A stretch of DNA of 64,000 nt from Gymnothorax reevesii. Lineage: Eukaryota; Chordata; Actinopteri; Anguilliformes; Muraenidae. Positions within the stretch are counted from its first letter, which is position 1; the number at the start of each line of letters is the position of its first letter. A program made the translations under genes and the position numbers. The DNA lies in assembly GCA_029721435.1 (NCBI GenBank), contig CM056576.1, forward strand, positions 68,899,876 through 68,963,875, written 5' to 3'. This document shows positions 11,082 to 22,393 of the stretch, piece by piece. The notes under the pieces were generated by a model. It saw only the letters and a list, made by a program, of their open reading frames with translations, searched no databases and was not told the origin of the DNA.

Positions 11082-11235
11082 CCGGACAAAATGATCCCTA
11101 TGTGCCGCTATGCTTCGCAGGCGACTCAACAATAATGGGCTACATTCAGCACAGAATGTCGGTGCATCTGTGTAGACCACCATCTTGGTCTGTGGTCATT
11201 GAAGATGGACAGAGGCAAAGTGAAAAACTGTTCTA
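10131..11235. other. intron sequence; small ACAG repeat
   Basis: No gene recognised. An ACAGACAGACGG-type tetranucleotide run lies at about 11051-11082, in a segment that looks like a dispersed fish repeat (GCCTGCAAAGC and its inverted partner near 11112). Confidence 0.4.
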
Positions 11236-11239
11236 TTAT

Positions 11240-11985
11240 CTCACCAATCAAAATGTGAAATTGTTTTTGGAAATCATGGATGGCTGGTCCACTGGGTGAA
11301 AGATGAGAGGGATCATCTGACCTGTTATCAGCACATAGTTCAGAAGCCTGCATCCATGATAGTATGGGAGTCCATTGGTGCACATGGCATGGGTAGCCTG
11401 CATATCTATGAAGAGACCATTCATGTTTTGAAGCAAAATATACAACCGTCAATACCTCATTTTCAGGGAAGGCCTTGCTTATTTAAGCAAGGCAATGCCA
11501 AACACCACATTCTGCATGTAATCCAACAACCTGTCTCCATTGTGTCTGGGTGCTAAACTGGCTTGTCTTCCATCCAAACCTGTCACCCGCTGAAAATATT
11601 TAACACAAAATGAAATAGAAAATATGACAAAGGCGGCAGCACTGCGTTGTGCAGCTGAAATTCTAAAAACGAATATGGGAAAACATTGCTTTCAAACCAC
11701 AGCAGTTGGTCTTCTTTGTTCCCAAACGCTGACAGAGCGTTTTTCAAAGAAGACATGATGCAAAATAGTGGTGAACATGCGCATGTGCCCACTTTTATGA
11801 AACGTGTTCCTTGCATCAGATGCAAAATGAGCAGACAGTATATTTTTCAAAAAACAATACATTTTCTGAGTTTCAACCTCTGATATGCTGTCGTTTTACA
11901 ATTTTCAATCAAATATGGAGTTTAAATGATTTCACCATCATTGCATTCTTTTGTGAACTTCATTTTATTTTTGGAAATGGGGTTG
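11240..11985 (+). pseudogene. Tc1-like transposase remnant (copy a)
   Basis: Only the catalytic and C-terminal part of a Tc1-like transposase survives. Readable blocks are KPASMIVWESIGAHGMGSLH and PHFQGRPCLFKQGNAKHH. The second catalytic Asp (QQDNAKPH in the family) is Gly here, and the Glu block reads HPLKIFN instead of SPIENIW, so two of the three DDE residues are lost. The right terminal repeat ends GGAAATGGGGTTG at 11985, followed by TA. The left end is missing. Confidence 0.75.
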
Positions 11986-11987
11986 TA

Positions 11988-13700
11988 AATACCCTCAAAA
12001 TAAAGCTGAAAGTCAAGCGTAAATTCATTATTTAATTTCCAGTATGCTGTGGCATACAGCGAAATAACTTCATCAATTTCTATTTATTAACAGACCTTCA
12101 TATGTATTGTTTCATATGTAACGTAGGGGCATCTATTATCCCCACCAATCTCAATGCCAAGACCTGTAATCGCCACATGTATAATTATGCTTTTCGGTAT
12201 CCTGTACACATTTTCAGTGGAACAAAACGGTAAGCCCTCCTTAAACTGTAATCCCTTAATTTTCACATGGAGCAGTTTGAGTGCGATACATTATGTGTCG
12301 TATTATGAAGTCTCCTTCCATTACAAACTGTCCCAAATAAGGCTAGATCCAAAAGTAATTTTTGTGGGCTTTTAAAACAGTTAATCAGGGACATCTTAGA
12401 CAGAACTTAGTAAAGCTAGGAACACATGCACCTGCTAATAAGTTAAATAAGGTTAATACTACGTGACAAAATATTTACAATCACCCTGAAATAAGTGCTG
12501 GTTAGTACGGATCAGTAATTATCCTATCAGAGAACGCATTCACTCAGAATTTCGCGAGACCCAGAACTAATCACAGGTGGAAGCAATGAATGAAATACCA
12601 GACCCGAAACCGAAAGAGAAAACGTGATTGGACGACGAGACGCAGACATGCTGAAGGCTATCACGCAACATCACTGGAGAAGACAGAGAGGGAGTGGATC
12701 GTCAGACGGCAGAAATGAAAGCTGAAATATAAAACAAAAGTAAAGCACAAAGACAGCACACAAAAGGCAAAATCATAACACCGCCAAAATATTTTTCAGA
12801 GGGGGATTTCCCCCTTTCCAACTTTTTTTGGTTGGGATTTTCAATTTGTCGGGGGATTTCAGTATGTAACGGCTAGCTGTCACAACCACTAGAGACTGTA
12901 ACAACTATTCATTTAGGATATTCAGATGAACTGAAACAAGACAAAAGTTGTCACGAAAATAAAAAATTTATTCATCAAAAGTAATTACTGCACTCAGTGA
13001 CTGAGTGACCGTGTAAAACTTGAAAAATAAAAAATACAAGTTATTACTGCTATTGACTGTAATCATATAATGGATACTACGCGACAGAACGGTATGCTTT
13101 AGGACAGGACTGGGCTTTACTAGATTCTCTAGTCAACAAACAAACCTGCAAAGACAGAAAATAGCAGCGCTTTCGCTAAGCAGCACGATTCTTGGTCGCT
13201 ATGTATTCCCGCAGGGAACCTCTACGTGAAAAACGAAATTGACAAGAACGGAAGGCGACACTTTGGAAACCGTTATCGTACACCCATAAATTAAAGACTG
13301 GCATTGACAGCATGAAAAAAAATTTCATTAACGTATGAGCCATCTCCCCCATTATTAAAATTATTCACTTGATTTGAAGCGAGTCCGGTGAATAAACAGT
13401 TTAACGTATAGACGACAGGTGCAGACGGCGCAAACCTGGTCCCCAAGGGGAAAATATTTACAGTGCTGGGCTGGCTAGTGATTACCATGTCTGAAATAAG
13501 GGACGACGTTGGCCATGAAGATGTATCGCCACAGCCCTTATTGCGATGCTACGCAATGAAAGGAAAGATTCGAGATCATCAGCGGCCAGCGGCAAGGCAG
13601 AAACCATACTCAGTGATTGGCTGGTTGCTCTCTGAGTGTCCAATCTGTTCAGATTTTTTGGGCGTGAATGAACATGCGAGTCCAGCAGTACTCGTAAAGG
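11988..13700. other. intron sequence, no gene recognised
   Basis: Mostly unassigned sequence. Part of 12560-12780 resembles an A-rich dispersed repeat also seen near 55200-55450 (ACAAAATCATGA-like ends). Open frames at 12154-12375 and 13463-13807 show no family motif. Confidence 0.35.
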
Positions 13701-13708
13701 TACTTCAA

Positions 13709-13796
13709 AGCCGCTTGCACACTGGACGCAAAAAACATTTTTTTAACGTAATCTGTCGTGCAAAAAAATTTTCTCGCCTCCAGTGTGCAAGTAGCT
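13709..13796. mobile_element. TTA-type short inverted-repeat element (degenerate)
   Basis: AGCCGCTTGCACACTGGACG at the left and its inverted copy (CCTCCAGTGTGCAAGTAGCT) at the right bracket a core of about 45 bp. It belongs to the same family as 43594-44516 and 63731-63902. The flanking trinucleotides are no longer identical. Confidence 0.6.
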
Positions 13797-13904
13797 TAAT
13801 TCACTGAAAACGTGTGGGAATGGCCCACTTTGACTATTTTGTCTTGCGGGCGCTAGGGCAGTTTTTGCGGGAATCCTGCAATTGCGCTGCTTGGCGGAAG
13901 GCCT

Positions 13905-14553
13905 GACAGTGAATTCCTGAAGTATTCCTGGGCCCATTTAGTAATGTCCATGACAGAATCATGCCAGTGAGTGATGCAGTGGCGTCTGAGGGCCCGAAGA
14001 TCACGGGCATCCAGTAAGGGTCTTCAGCCTTGTTCCTTATAGAGAGACTTTTCCAGTTTCTCTGAATCTTTTGATGATGCATTGTCGATGATGAGACCTT
14101 CAAAGCCTTTGAAATTTGAGGAACATTGTTTTTCAAGTATTCCACAACTTTTTTCACGCAAGCCTTCACAGGTTGGAGAGGCTCTGGCCATCTTTACTTC
14201 TGAGAGACTCAGCCTCTCGAAGACATCCCTTTTGTAGCCAATTATGTTACACACCTAATGCCAGTTAACTTAATTACTTGATAAATGTTCTTTCAGCTGA
14301 TTCTCTTATAAATTAATGGCTTTTTCAGCCCTTTTTTGCCTGTGTCCCAACTTTTTTGAGACCTGTTGCAGCCATTAAATTTGAAATAAGCTCATTTAAT
14401 GGATTAAAATGTAAAACGTCTCAGTTTCAACATTTGAAATGTTATCTATGTTCTATTATAAATGACATATTGGCTCTTGTGATCTGAGAGTCATTGCATT
14501 TTGATTTTATTCACAATTTACACTTCGTCCCAACTATTTCGGAATTGGGGTTG
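13905..14553 (-). pseudogene. Tc1-like element, 5' half (copy b)
   Basis: The left terminal repeat, read on the - strand, is CAACCCCAATTCCGAAATAG from 14553, next to TA. The transposase start at 14191 gives MARASPTCEG and then ACVKKVVEYLKNNVPQI and SKALKVSSST, the paired-like helix-turn-helix DNA-binding region. A stop and frameshifts follow. Family similarity ends near 13905, so the catalytic domain and right end are missing. Confidence 0.8.
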
Positions 14554-14555
14554 TA

Positions 14556-15368
14556 TATGCTTCAGATTGTTCAATTGTTAATTACGTCCTCCAAGCAAAG
14601 TTGGCAGGAATTTATGTGATCGGTGCCGTTTGTTTGTTTGTGAACAAAATAACTCAAAAAGTAATGAACGGATATCTCTGAATTTTGTGCGTGGGTCGCT
14701 ATTACATCTAGGATGGACGCTATTGATTTTGACTGCGATCAGTCAAACAATATGGCCGTCATGGCAGCCACTTTGAAATCGTATGATACCCAATAGCTGA
14801 ACTTTGCTGCCATTCACAAAGAGTTGGACTGTGCTGCCTTGGCGGAGGTTTGCACTCTAGGAGTGCCTCTTGTTGTTTTTTGTAATTGCTTCTTCCATGT
14901 TGTATGTTGAATTTTATTCTCCTTGACTTTTCTTGGAGTTTTTGGATGATTTACCACACCTATTGTAATGAATTTTGTCAGCCTATTGATGTGAACAATG
15001 TGTAAACATGGGTGTGTTTTCCATTTTTCAAGATGATTACCAGATGAAGATCCAAGTTGGATCGAAACGTTGTCCTAATTTAACTTTATTGGTGGCTTGG
15101 AGTAAGTGTCCAGGCATCTTTTTCTTTCTCCATGGAAAAGTTTCCAGAAAGAGATTATATGCAGAATTTACCCAAGTAATATTTCCATTGCAGTACTTAC
15201 CTGGTATAAATAAAACAAATGATAAGATTCTTCAGCTTTAGTGGCTTGCTTTTTTAGAGTCAGTGTTTCATGAAAAACACATGCAAAATTTCAAATAGCT
15301 TACAAAATTTCAATAGGCACAGCTACATTATATAATAGTTTGAATCATCTTTGGTTAATCTTTTTTAG
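14556..15368. repeat. intron; dispersed repeat at 14580-14875
   Basis: CCAAGCAAAGTTGGCAGGAA near the left and TTGGCGGAGGTTTGCACTCT near the right look like the two ends of a known type of non-coding fish repeat. Nothing else recognised before the next plcb1 exon. Confidence 0.35.
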
Positions 15369-15458
15369 GGAGAAGAAAGAAGTGAAAAAGAAGATGGACA
15401 AGAAAAGACAAGAAAAGATAAATGAGGCCAAGTCTAAAGACAAAAACCTAACAGCAGA
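15369..15458 (+). CDS. plcb1: plcb1 exon (C-terminal tail, part 3)
   Basis: The acceptor ttttttag is followed by one base that completes the Arg codon begun in the previous exon. The exon then reads [17 protein letters not shown] and AKSKDK, nearly identical to the most conserved, lysine-rich stretch of PLCB1 ([20 protein letters not shown]). This basic cluster is known in the family for membrane association and nuclear localisation of PLCB1. The donor is GTAAGT and two bases of a Glu codon are left over. The preceding intron is 8,340 bp and contains hAT, piggyBac and Tc1 remnants. This is the best single piece of evidence for PLCB1 identity. Confidence 0.95.
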
Positions 15459-15939
15459 GTAAGTGCATACACACACAGGCACAGATACACACACAAACTC
15501 TTGCCCATAGGCTTCAGCAGTCAATGCAGCAATGGCATCCATTAGCTGGGCTAGAATAAAATGTGAAGATTCATCATAGTGGAGCCAATTAAGTGGGTTC
15601 TACGGCCATTTTTTTGCTATTTTGGAGCAGTCGACAAATCTTACTGGAATGCAAAATCCAAGATAACTGCTGGTGGCCATTTTGTTTGTCAAATATGGTG
15701 CATTTTCGAACCATATGGACTAGAGACATGAATTTGATGGATTTTTCCACTAACTCATTTGAATACTGCATGGCTGTTTTTGTATTTCCAGTTAATCTTG
15801 ACCTTGAAATTCAAGGTTACAAATATCGCTCATACAAGTCAGAGATGATCTTTAGCACCAGGAGATCTATAAACTGTTTTACAGGTCTCTTTCAATGACA
15901 TCTGCAAGAGGAAATATGGCTTGGCACTTCGTAGGCTTG
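15459..15939. other. intron sequence, nothing recognised
   Basis: CA-rich microsatellite at 15470-15497. The open frame at 15593-15898 has no motif. Confidence 0.4.
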
Positions 15940-16823
15940 GCCTCTGTTTACCTCCAGAACAAGAGGAGGGTCTTTGAGGGGTTCGCCTCTGCCAAGGGTC
16001 CTGCAGAGGAAGACGTGAAATGTGTTATTAAGAGGACCAGGTGTTCAAAGCCAGGACCGCTGTCTGGCTCTGGTCCCATGGGCATAGGGGAGGTTGCCGT
16101 CCGAGTACGCACTGGAAGTGGCCAAGTCCAGTGGACACGCTGTATAGGGAATTCCGGGCATATTCAGGCCAGGGCAGGCACAGTGGCCAATCCCTCTGGC
16201 ACTGCTGGCAGTAGGCCCAGAGGAACCGCCCCAAATCCTGCATGGCTTGCTCCGCCATGCAGGATTGTGAATGCAAGTGAATTGCTCTAAGGGTTGCACC
16301 TTGAGGAGAGACTCACTGTAGCCCCCAACTTCTTGAAGAAGGCTCTCCTGACATGGGAGGTGAACTGTATCCCACGGTCCGAGACGATGTCCACTGGAAG
16401 GCCAAGTTGCGGGATACCTGCTCGAACATTGTGTGGCAACTTGGAGTGCAGATGGCAATGATGGATTAGGCTCAAATTTGCAGAATTTTGAAAATCGATC
16501 GATGATCACAAGTTTGCAGGTATTACCTTTAGATTCCGGCAGGTCAGTAACAAAATCTACTGTCAAATGTGACCAGGGTCGATGTGGGACTGGAAGTGAG
16601 GTTAGCTTACCCACAGGCAGTTGGCGCAGTGATTTGGAGATTGTGCGAATTGCACACGAGCGCACAGCTGTCTCCACTTCAGAGGCCAGGTATGGCCATC
16701 AGTATTTTAGAATTACTCTCTCACAAAGACACGATGGGACAAACGTCTTACCCAGTGGAATAGGTGAAGTGGGCGGATTTCTCTTCGTCTCACTCGCAAT
16801 CTCCTGATCTAACTGCCACTTAA
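15940..16823 (-). pseudogene. Ty3/gypsy integrase remnant
   Basis: The - strand reads, in order, the end of RNase H/linker (KWQLDQEIASE, GKTFVPS), then the integrase core with [36 protein letters not shown], and, in another frame, [12 protein letters not shown] and LGATVSLSS, then LNMPGIPYTA-type and QPPLCPWDQ sequence. The first Asp (VDFVTDLP) and second Asp (SDRGIQF) blocks of the DDE integrase are visible. Two or more frameshifts break the frame, and no gag, protease or RT lies alongside. The fragment is cut on its right by a TTAA-type element at 16824. It is an old broken retrotransposon piece. Confidence 0.8.
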
Positions 16824-17420
16824 AGGAGAATTCCGGTGTAAAATTGACTTGGCGTATTGAAACGTGATAACGAGTACTAACTTTTGTTGAATACCCCACC
16901 TCTGTACGCACGCAACATTTCGAAATACATGACTTTTTAGCCGAAGCTCCCAAAAGGCTTACAATTGTGGTGAATTGGGCATAGCGTTACCATGCAAAGA
17001 AATCGCTATTTTTTCATCATTAACAAGGCTCAAAGTAGCTCCCCACTTCATTGGTAGAATTCTGACTGCCCTGACATTTAAAACGAGGCACTGAGAACTT
17101 TGAAAATGCACAGGTAGTTTATTTAAAAAGAGTGTTTATGCAAACAGTACCTTGAGGTAGTTTCCAGTCGCCTCCATCTTGAAAGTCACAATAAGTCGAT
17201 AGACGAGCATAAACGAATAGATTGCAATCTGTTCCCCTATCCTTCCTATTCGTTTGTGCTCATCAGTCGAGTTAGCACAAAGCCAGTAGAAGTGCTAGTG
17301 ATCGAGCACTGATATTATTTTATCCTTTGTTTTTCTACATGCTTATTTATTTGATTGGTGCTTGAATTTTGCTCATTTGAGGAAAAAATGGTCATAGCTA
17401 GCTTTCAGAGGTTCTTATCT
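16824..17420 (+). mobile_element. TTAA-type non-coding DNA element (right end uncertain)
   Basis: Begins AGGAGAATTCCGGTG immediately after TTAA (16820-16823), inside gypsy sequence. TTAA targets and AGGNGA starts are typical of Kolobok- and piggyBac-like non-autonomous fish elements. No coding region and no matching right terminus was found, so its end is a guess. Confidence 0.45.
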
Positions 17421-20008
17421 TAAAGTGAATATGCCGTATGGCGATGTTGTTATTAGGAAACATGCTGTTTTTATGATGCATAATGATTGCTCAGGATACT
17501 GGGGGTGTTTGAGTTTAAGAGGTTAAAAGTGTTGTTACCTGTAGTTGCTTGCAATGTACAAATATAGGCATCGTATATTAAAGAGTCTCTTATTTCCCAA
17601 GGCGCACATAAATATTTCTGTGAAAATGTGGCTTAAGGTAGTAAATAATGAAAGGCACCTACCTAGGACAAATTAGTAGCTCATTAACATGCAATTGCAA
17701 TTGTGATAGGAACAAAAACCAGCATACATGGGGGGTATTTGCACCTACGCAAATTTAAAATAAATTGCAAGAAGATGGTAAAAGTTGATATTGTATGGTT
17801 GTTAAGAATTATATATGAGTGGTTTATGATTCAAAATTCATTTACAGACCAGTAAGAAAGCATTTTGTGTAGTTCCAGAGAATCTTAGAAAATTCTTAAT
17901 TATAACATAATATTCCCTCAACCTCTAGAAACTGTCTATAATTCTCAGGGCAGAAGCAAAGATGGTGGTCAGAAGTCGGTTCAAGGTCTGGCGGCAGTGA
18001 AAGGACAGACAGACAGACAGTTTATTCAAAAGATTTTCAGTTAAATACATATATAATTTTCAACATTTTATATTGGTACATATATATATATATATATATA
18101 CACACCATGGTCTAAGTGAATACTTTTTTCTGATTGGCTAGCAGGTAAGCATTAAAACCGTGGAACCGCACAGCTAGTTTGGCTACGGTAGTTTCACCTT
18201 TCGAAATTCATCCAGTTGCCAACTTGTAACCCTAGCAATGTCAGACCTGGTATTTGGCTTAGTACAACAGAAACCTAGCTGCTCATCTATCTCCAGTAAA
18301 TGTGGCGGCGTTATATAAGTTGCGCCCTGCGGGGCGGGTAACTATTGGTACTCAAGTGATAATGACCGGAAATATTATACAGCGAAGTTATCTGGCTTTT
18401 TTCATTAAACGATTGTAATTCTGTACATTTACAAAGAAGCCAATGTGTCCACTTCAGGTATTAGCAACTGCTGACAGTTTGCTAGCTACGTGTGATTCCA
18501 GCAGACTGATTTCAGCTCGCTGACTGCGGAAACCGTCATAAATTAATTGTAATTAATAAAAGTCTGCATATTCGCTCATAATGTTGCGTTATGCATAATC
18601 TCTATTTCATCTGGAATCCGTTGTCAAATCATCAGCTGGTAAACGGATGTAAGCATGTGCAAAAAAATTCTTTCTCCAGGAACGTAAGATGAACTACGAT
18701 AGCTGGCTTAATTTAGCTTGGCCTATAGTATTGGGTATGCGAAGGCGCAGCGCCTGTCTAATGATTACCAGCTCGCTTTTTTTTTTTCAGTGCAAAACTT
18801 TCATCAATAATTTATGAATGCTGTGATTTGATGTTGCTGGCAAATGACCATGGTATGAGCGGGATACTCAACTTGAAGGTGAGCATTTCACGGTTTTAAG
18901 GCACTTCGCGGAGGCGGGTCGTGCATTAACATCCTTTCTCCTTTAACTTCCCCCCCAAAAAATCCATAATTTCTGACCCATTTGCCGACTGTCTTTTGCT
19001 CCTACAAAGAACTTCCTGTCTTGAATGGGCGTCAACTCTTTTTTTTTTTTTTTTAAATTTGGCATCTCCAATCCCACCCGAATCTGGAATGCTCAATTGG
19101 CGAACTATGTACAAAGGTTGCTCGTATGCGACCCCTTGCTGCCAACTCAGGATAGTGAAGACAGTTCACGGCTCTCCTCCGAAACACGTGCCCGTCAGCC
19201 ACTGCTTCTTATCACTCATTGGTTGAATCTTCGCAAGTTCAGAACGAGGGTGGGGGATACACGGACATGAACAAACTTCGAATCTTCCTGATGAGCGCTT
19301 ATCTGGCCAACAGGAGGCGCTTGAGCAACGAACAAAGCTGTTTATTTATATCCCCTTACCAGGGCGGTCGACTCTGTGATAATGAGGCCTTCTTTGATTT
19401 GCTGTGATGGAGTAAGCAGCAGGAATTTCAAATTCCTTGTTTCAAATTAAGCGGAAAAGGGGGCTTTAGTGGCTAACCGAGGGGGTCTTAACAGTTAACC
19501 TTCTCAAGGCTGCTCGATGAAGTGGGGATTACTGGACATGTGGTTGCAACCGGAGGAAAAAGTATTTGCTTTAGTATGTGTCTTTAAAAAAAATACTACT
19601 GCTAAACACAACAGAAAGAAGATTTTAGGTTATTCCAAACTTTTAGGCGGTGATGCACTTCCTAGTAAGAGAAGAGTGGTGGTGGGGGGCGGGGGGGAGC
19701 GGGTAATGAAGAATAGGAGGTGGGAAGCAAAATATAAACACCCATGGTTTTCTGTTGCAAGATTTTATGTGAGGACTGTGCTTATGTCATCATGTTTGCC
19801 CTCAGGAGGGCAGTGCTGGACTTATTTCTGTCGTTGTGGTATGTCACCAGGATGTACTCCTCTAAATCTGCTGTAATGCAGAGTGCTTGACAGACCTTAC
19901 AAATACATCACATTACAGCCTGTTTGTTACTGCTGTGTGGCTGTTTATAGAATCTCCTTGTTATGTCACTGTTTTACCGTGCAGCAGGGAAAAATGGTGG
20001 TAAATGTT
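17421..20008. other. intron sequence with scattered simple repeats
   Basis: ACAG repeat at 18003-18019, TA repeat at 18081-18100, T-run at 19038-19054. The stretch 19060-19220 resembles a non-coding dispersed fish repeat (CCGAAACACGTG, CAGCCACTGCTTCTT). No host exon was recognised. Confidence 0.35.
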
Positions 20009-20579
20009 CAGTGCTGAGGAAAAGTATTTGCCCTCCTCCAGATTTCCTCTATTTCTGCATTTGATGTCACACTTAAATGTTTCGATTGCCTAATTTTTTA
20101 TGAGACAAAGATATCCCAAGTAAACAAAAAAATAAGTTTTTAAATGATTATTTCATTTATTGACAGTATAAAGCTACCATTACTTGGCCTTATGTAGAAA
20201 GAGTAATTGCCCCTTCATTATAAAATCAACTAAGTGAACAAATCTAATTGCTAATTGGTTTTAGTTACATTTAGACACATTCAGGCATGATTACTGCCAG
20301 CCCTGTTGAATCTACAAATAGCTAACACATGCTGCCACGCAAAACAAACCTTGCCAACCACCACATATTTTGGTGCTTTTGATACTGACTCAATTTTGCA
20401 AGTGTGACCGCCACACTAGTCTTTGAAAAGCCATGAATTTCAGCTTGACTTTTCAAGGTCACTCAAAGTCAAAGGTCATGGTGGTGTGAAATGAAAGCCC
20501 ATTTCGGAGTTCCTATGTGCTTACAATAGGAAACATCCGTCTGCAACCATTTTTGAGTTACAATGGAAAATATTATTTT

Positions 20580-21018
20580 CACTGATTAACTTGACCCCCC
20601 TGACATTTAACCCCCAATCACTACAGAGACTATCAAAGTTACCCTATCATGCAGCATATGGTTGCAATGAATTTGAAGAAAGTTATCGCAAAAAAACTGT
20701 TTTGAATCTTCAGAGCTCTTTAATGGTCCATGGGACTGGCCAATGAGCTACTGCTTGCACCTTTTTTGTTTCCTTTGCCATTCCCTCTGGTCCGATGACA
20801 TAGCCCTGGAAGGAGATGATGGATTGGTGGAATGAGCATTTCTCGGCCTTGATGTGGAGTTGATGGTGTAATAGACGCTCAAGTATGCGTCTCACTGATG
20901 AACTTGACCCTCCTGACATTTAACCCCCAACCACTACAGAGCCTATCAAAGTTAGTCTATCATGCAGCATATGGTTGCAATGAATTTGAAGAAAGTTATC
21001 GCAAAAAAACAGTTTTGA
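20580..21018 (+). repeat. pair of about 125-bp direct repeats around a gypsy fragment
   Basis: 20580-20705 and 20893-21018 are near-identical (both contain CATGCAGCATATGGTTGCAA and GAAGAAAGTTATCGCAAAAA). I count only a handful of differences. A 187-bp gypsy RT fragment fills the space between them. Confidence 0.75.
20706..20892 (-). pseudogene. Ty3/gypsy reverse transcriptase fragment
   Basis: The - strand reads RRILERLLHHQLHIKAEKCS and FQGYVIGPEGMAKETKK, then VQAVAHWPVPWTIKEL. This is the thumb/connection region just after the RT catalytic motif of gypsy pol. It has no flanking pol sequence and no LTR. It sits precisely between two direct repeats. Confidence 0.8.
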
Positions 21019-21126
21019 AATTTCTGAAGACCTTGACCTTGAACCAATCACTGCCAAAATTTAGTCAGGTAATCTATGGAACATTGCCCACCTACTCTGA
21101 AAGTCAGTCAGTGCAACTGGCTAGAC

Positions 21127-21433
21127 CAAGGGTGGCAATTCCACTCCTGAAAGACCAGTGTGTATGCAGGTTTTTATGAATTACCCTGATTAATTGAGCT
21201 AATTGGTTATCTACATAATCATAGATTTGCACATGCAATTGGTGAGACCAAAGTAAAATGTTACATTTAGGGGAGGCAAGAACAGTCTTTGGTGGCATTC
21301 ATGCTAATTTAAAGAAATGCAGCAGAAATGTCTGATTTCACGAATGGTTTGGCTAATATGATCATTAAATCATTAAAGGCCTGAAGTTGGTGCGAAAATC
21401 AGGGATAGATATGGCCCTCATTGCCCACCTCTG
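21127..21433. mobile_element. hAT-type fold-back element (older copy)
   Basis: Starts CAAGGGTGGCAATTCC and ends, inverted, CAGAGGTGGGCAA. The flanking 8-mers GGCTAGAC and GTCTTGAC agree at 6 of 8 positions, compatible with an old hAT duplication. Similar in design to the element at 59352-59793. No coding capacity. Confidence 0.5.
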
Positions 21434-22393
21434 GTCTTGACGATAAATTGTTAACACACACAGACATACAAACAGACAGACAAACAAACCACACTGATTA
21501 CCTCACCCCGCTGGCTCCACCCTGTGCGGGCAAGGTAAAAATAGAAGGAGACTAAGAGCAACAATTGATGCCAAGATATAAAGAAGCTCTAGAACAGATG
21601 AGTCATTGGCATCTGTCAATCTGGAAAGGATTAAAAAGCCATTTATATGGCTCTGGGACCCCACTTGCCTCAGTTAAGGTCAGTATTTCCAAATTCCACA
21701 AGAAGAAAGTGTCAGTGTCTGCTCTTTTTAATATTATTTGTATTTTTATTATTTTTCATTAGTTATGTGTCAGGTTAGTTATTACGTTATTTGTCATGCT
21801 TTGCTGTTTCTTTCTCGCACGCCTCTGTTCACCTGCTGCACTTCCTGGTTTGACAGTGCACTCTTTGTGCAAGGAGAAAACTGCAGCTGACCAAAAAGAA
21901 AACAAAGCCTTGTCCCACTTTTGCCACAAAAACATCTAGATGGACCCTGAAAACTTTTGGGATAATATTCTTGGAGTGATGAGTCGAAAGTGGACCTTTT
22001 TGCAACAAATCCCATTAAATTTGCCATGAAGCTAACACACCATTTCATATGATAAATTAATAAAATAAAATAGAGAACATCATACCAACAATCAAAGACC
22101 ATTATGGTAGTGTAATGGTCTGTGGCTGCTTTGCTGCTCCCAGGACTGATATGACTTGCCATCATTGATGGAACTATGAAGTATGCTCTCTATCAGAGAA
22201 TCCTGAAGGAGAATCTCCAACCATCAGCTTTTGACTGCAAGGGCATTTTGGTTGTGTAGCAGGACAATGATCCAAAGCACACAAACTAGTCCACATCTGA
22301 AAGGCTCAAAATAAACAAAGTGAGGGTTTTGAGGCCTAGCCAAAGTCCAGGCTTTTATCTGATTGTGATGCTGTGGCATGACCAAAACAGGTA

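Larger units (their letters stand above)
20009..22391 (+). mobile_element. Tc1-like element, second family, heavily interrupted
   Basis: Left terminus CAGTGCTGAGGAAAAGTATT at 20009. Transposase pieces resume at 21546 (helix-turn-helix region with a Tc1-like spacer) and 21880-22391, where the + strand encodes the block around GGTCTGTGGCTGCTTTGCTG and the second Asp block GGACAATGATCCAAAG. Between about 20345 and 21545 lies foreign sequence (direct repeats, gypsy fragment, fold-back). The right end is replaced by another Tc1 copy at 22394. No intact frame remains. Confidence 0.65.

Noticed and set aside
15895..16290. Long + strand open frame
   Set aside because: It is the shadow of the gypsy integrase on the opposite strand, where the motifs read clearly.
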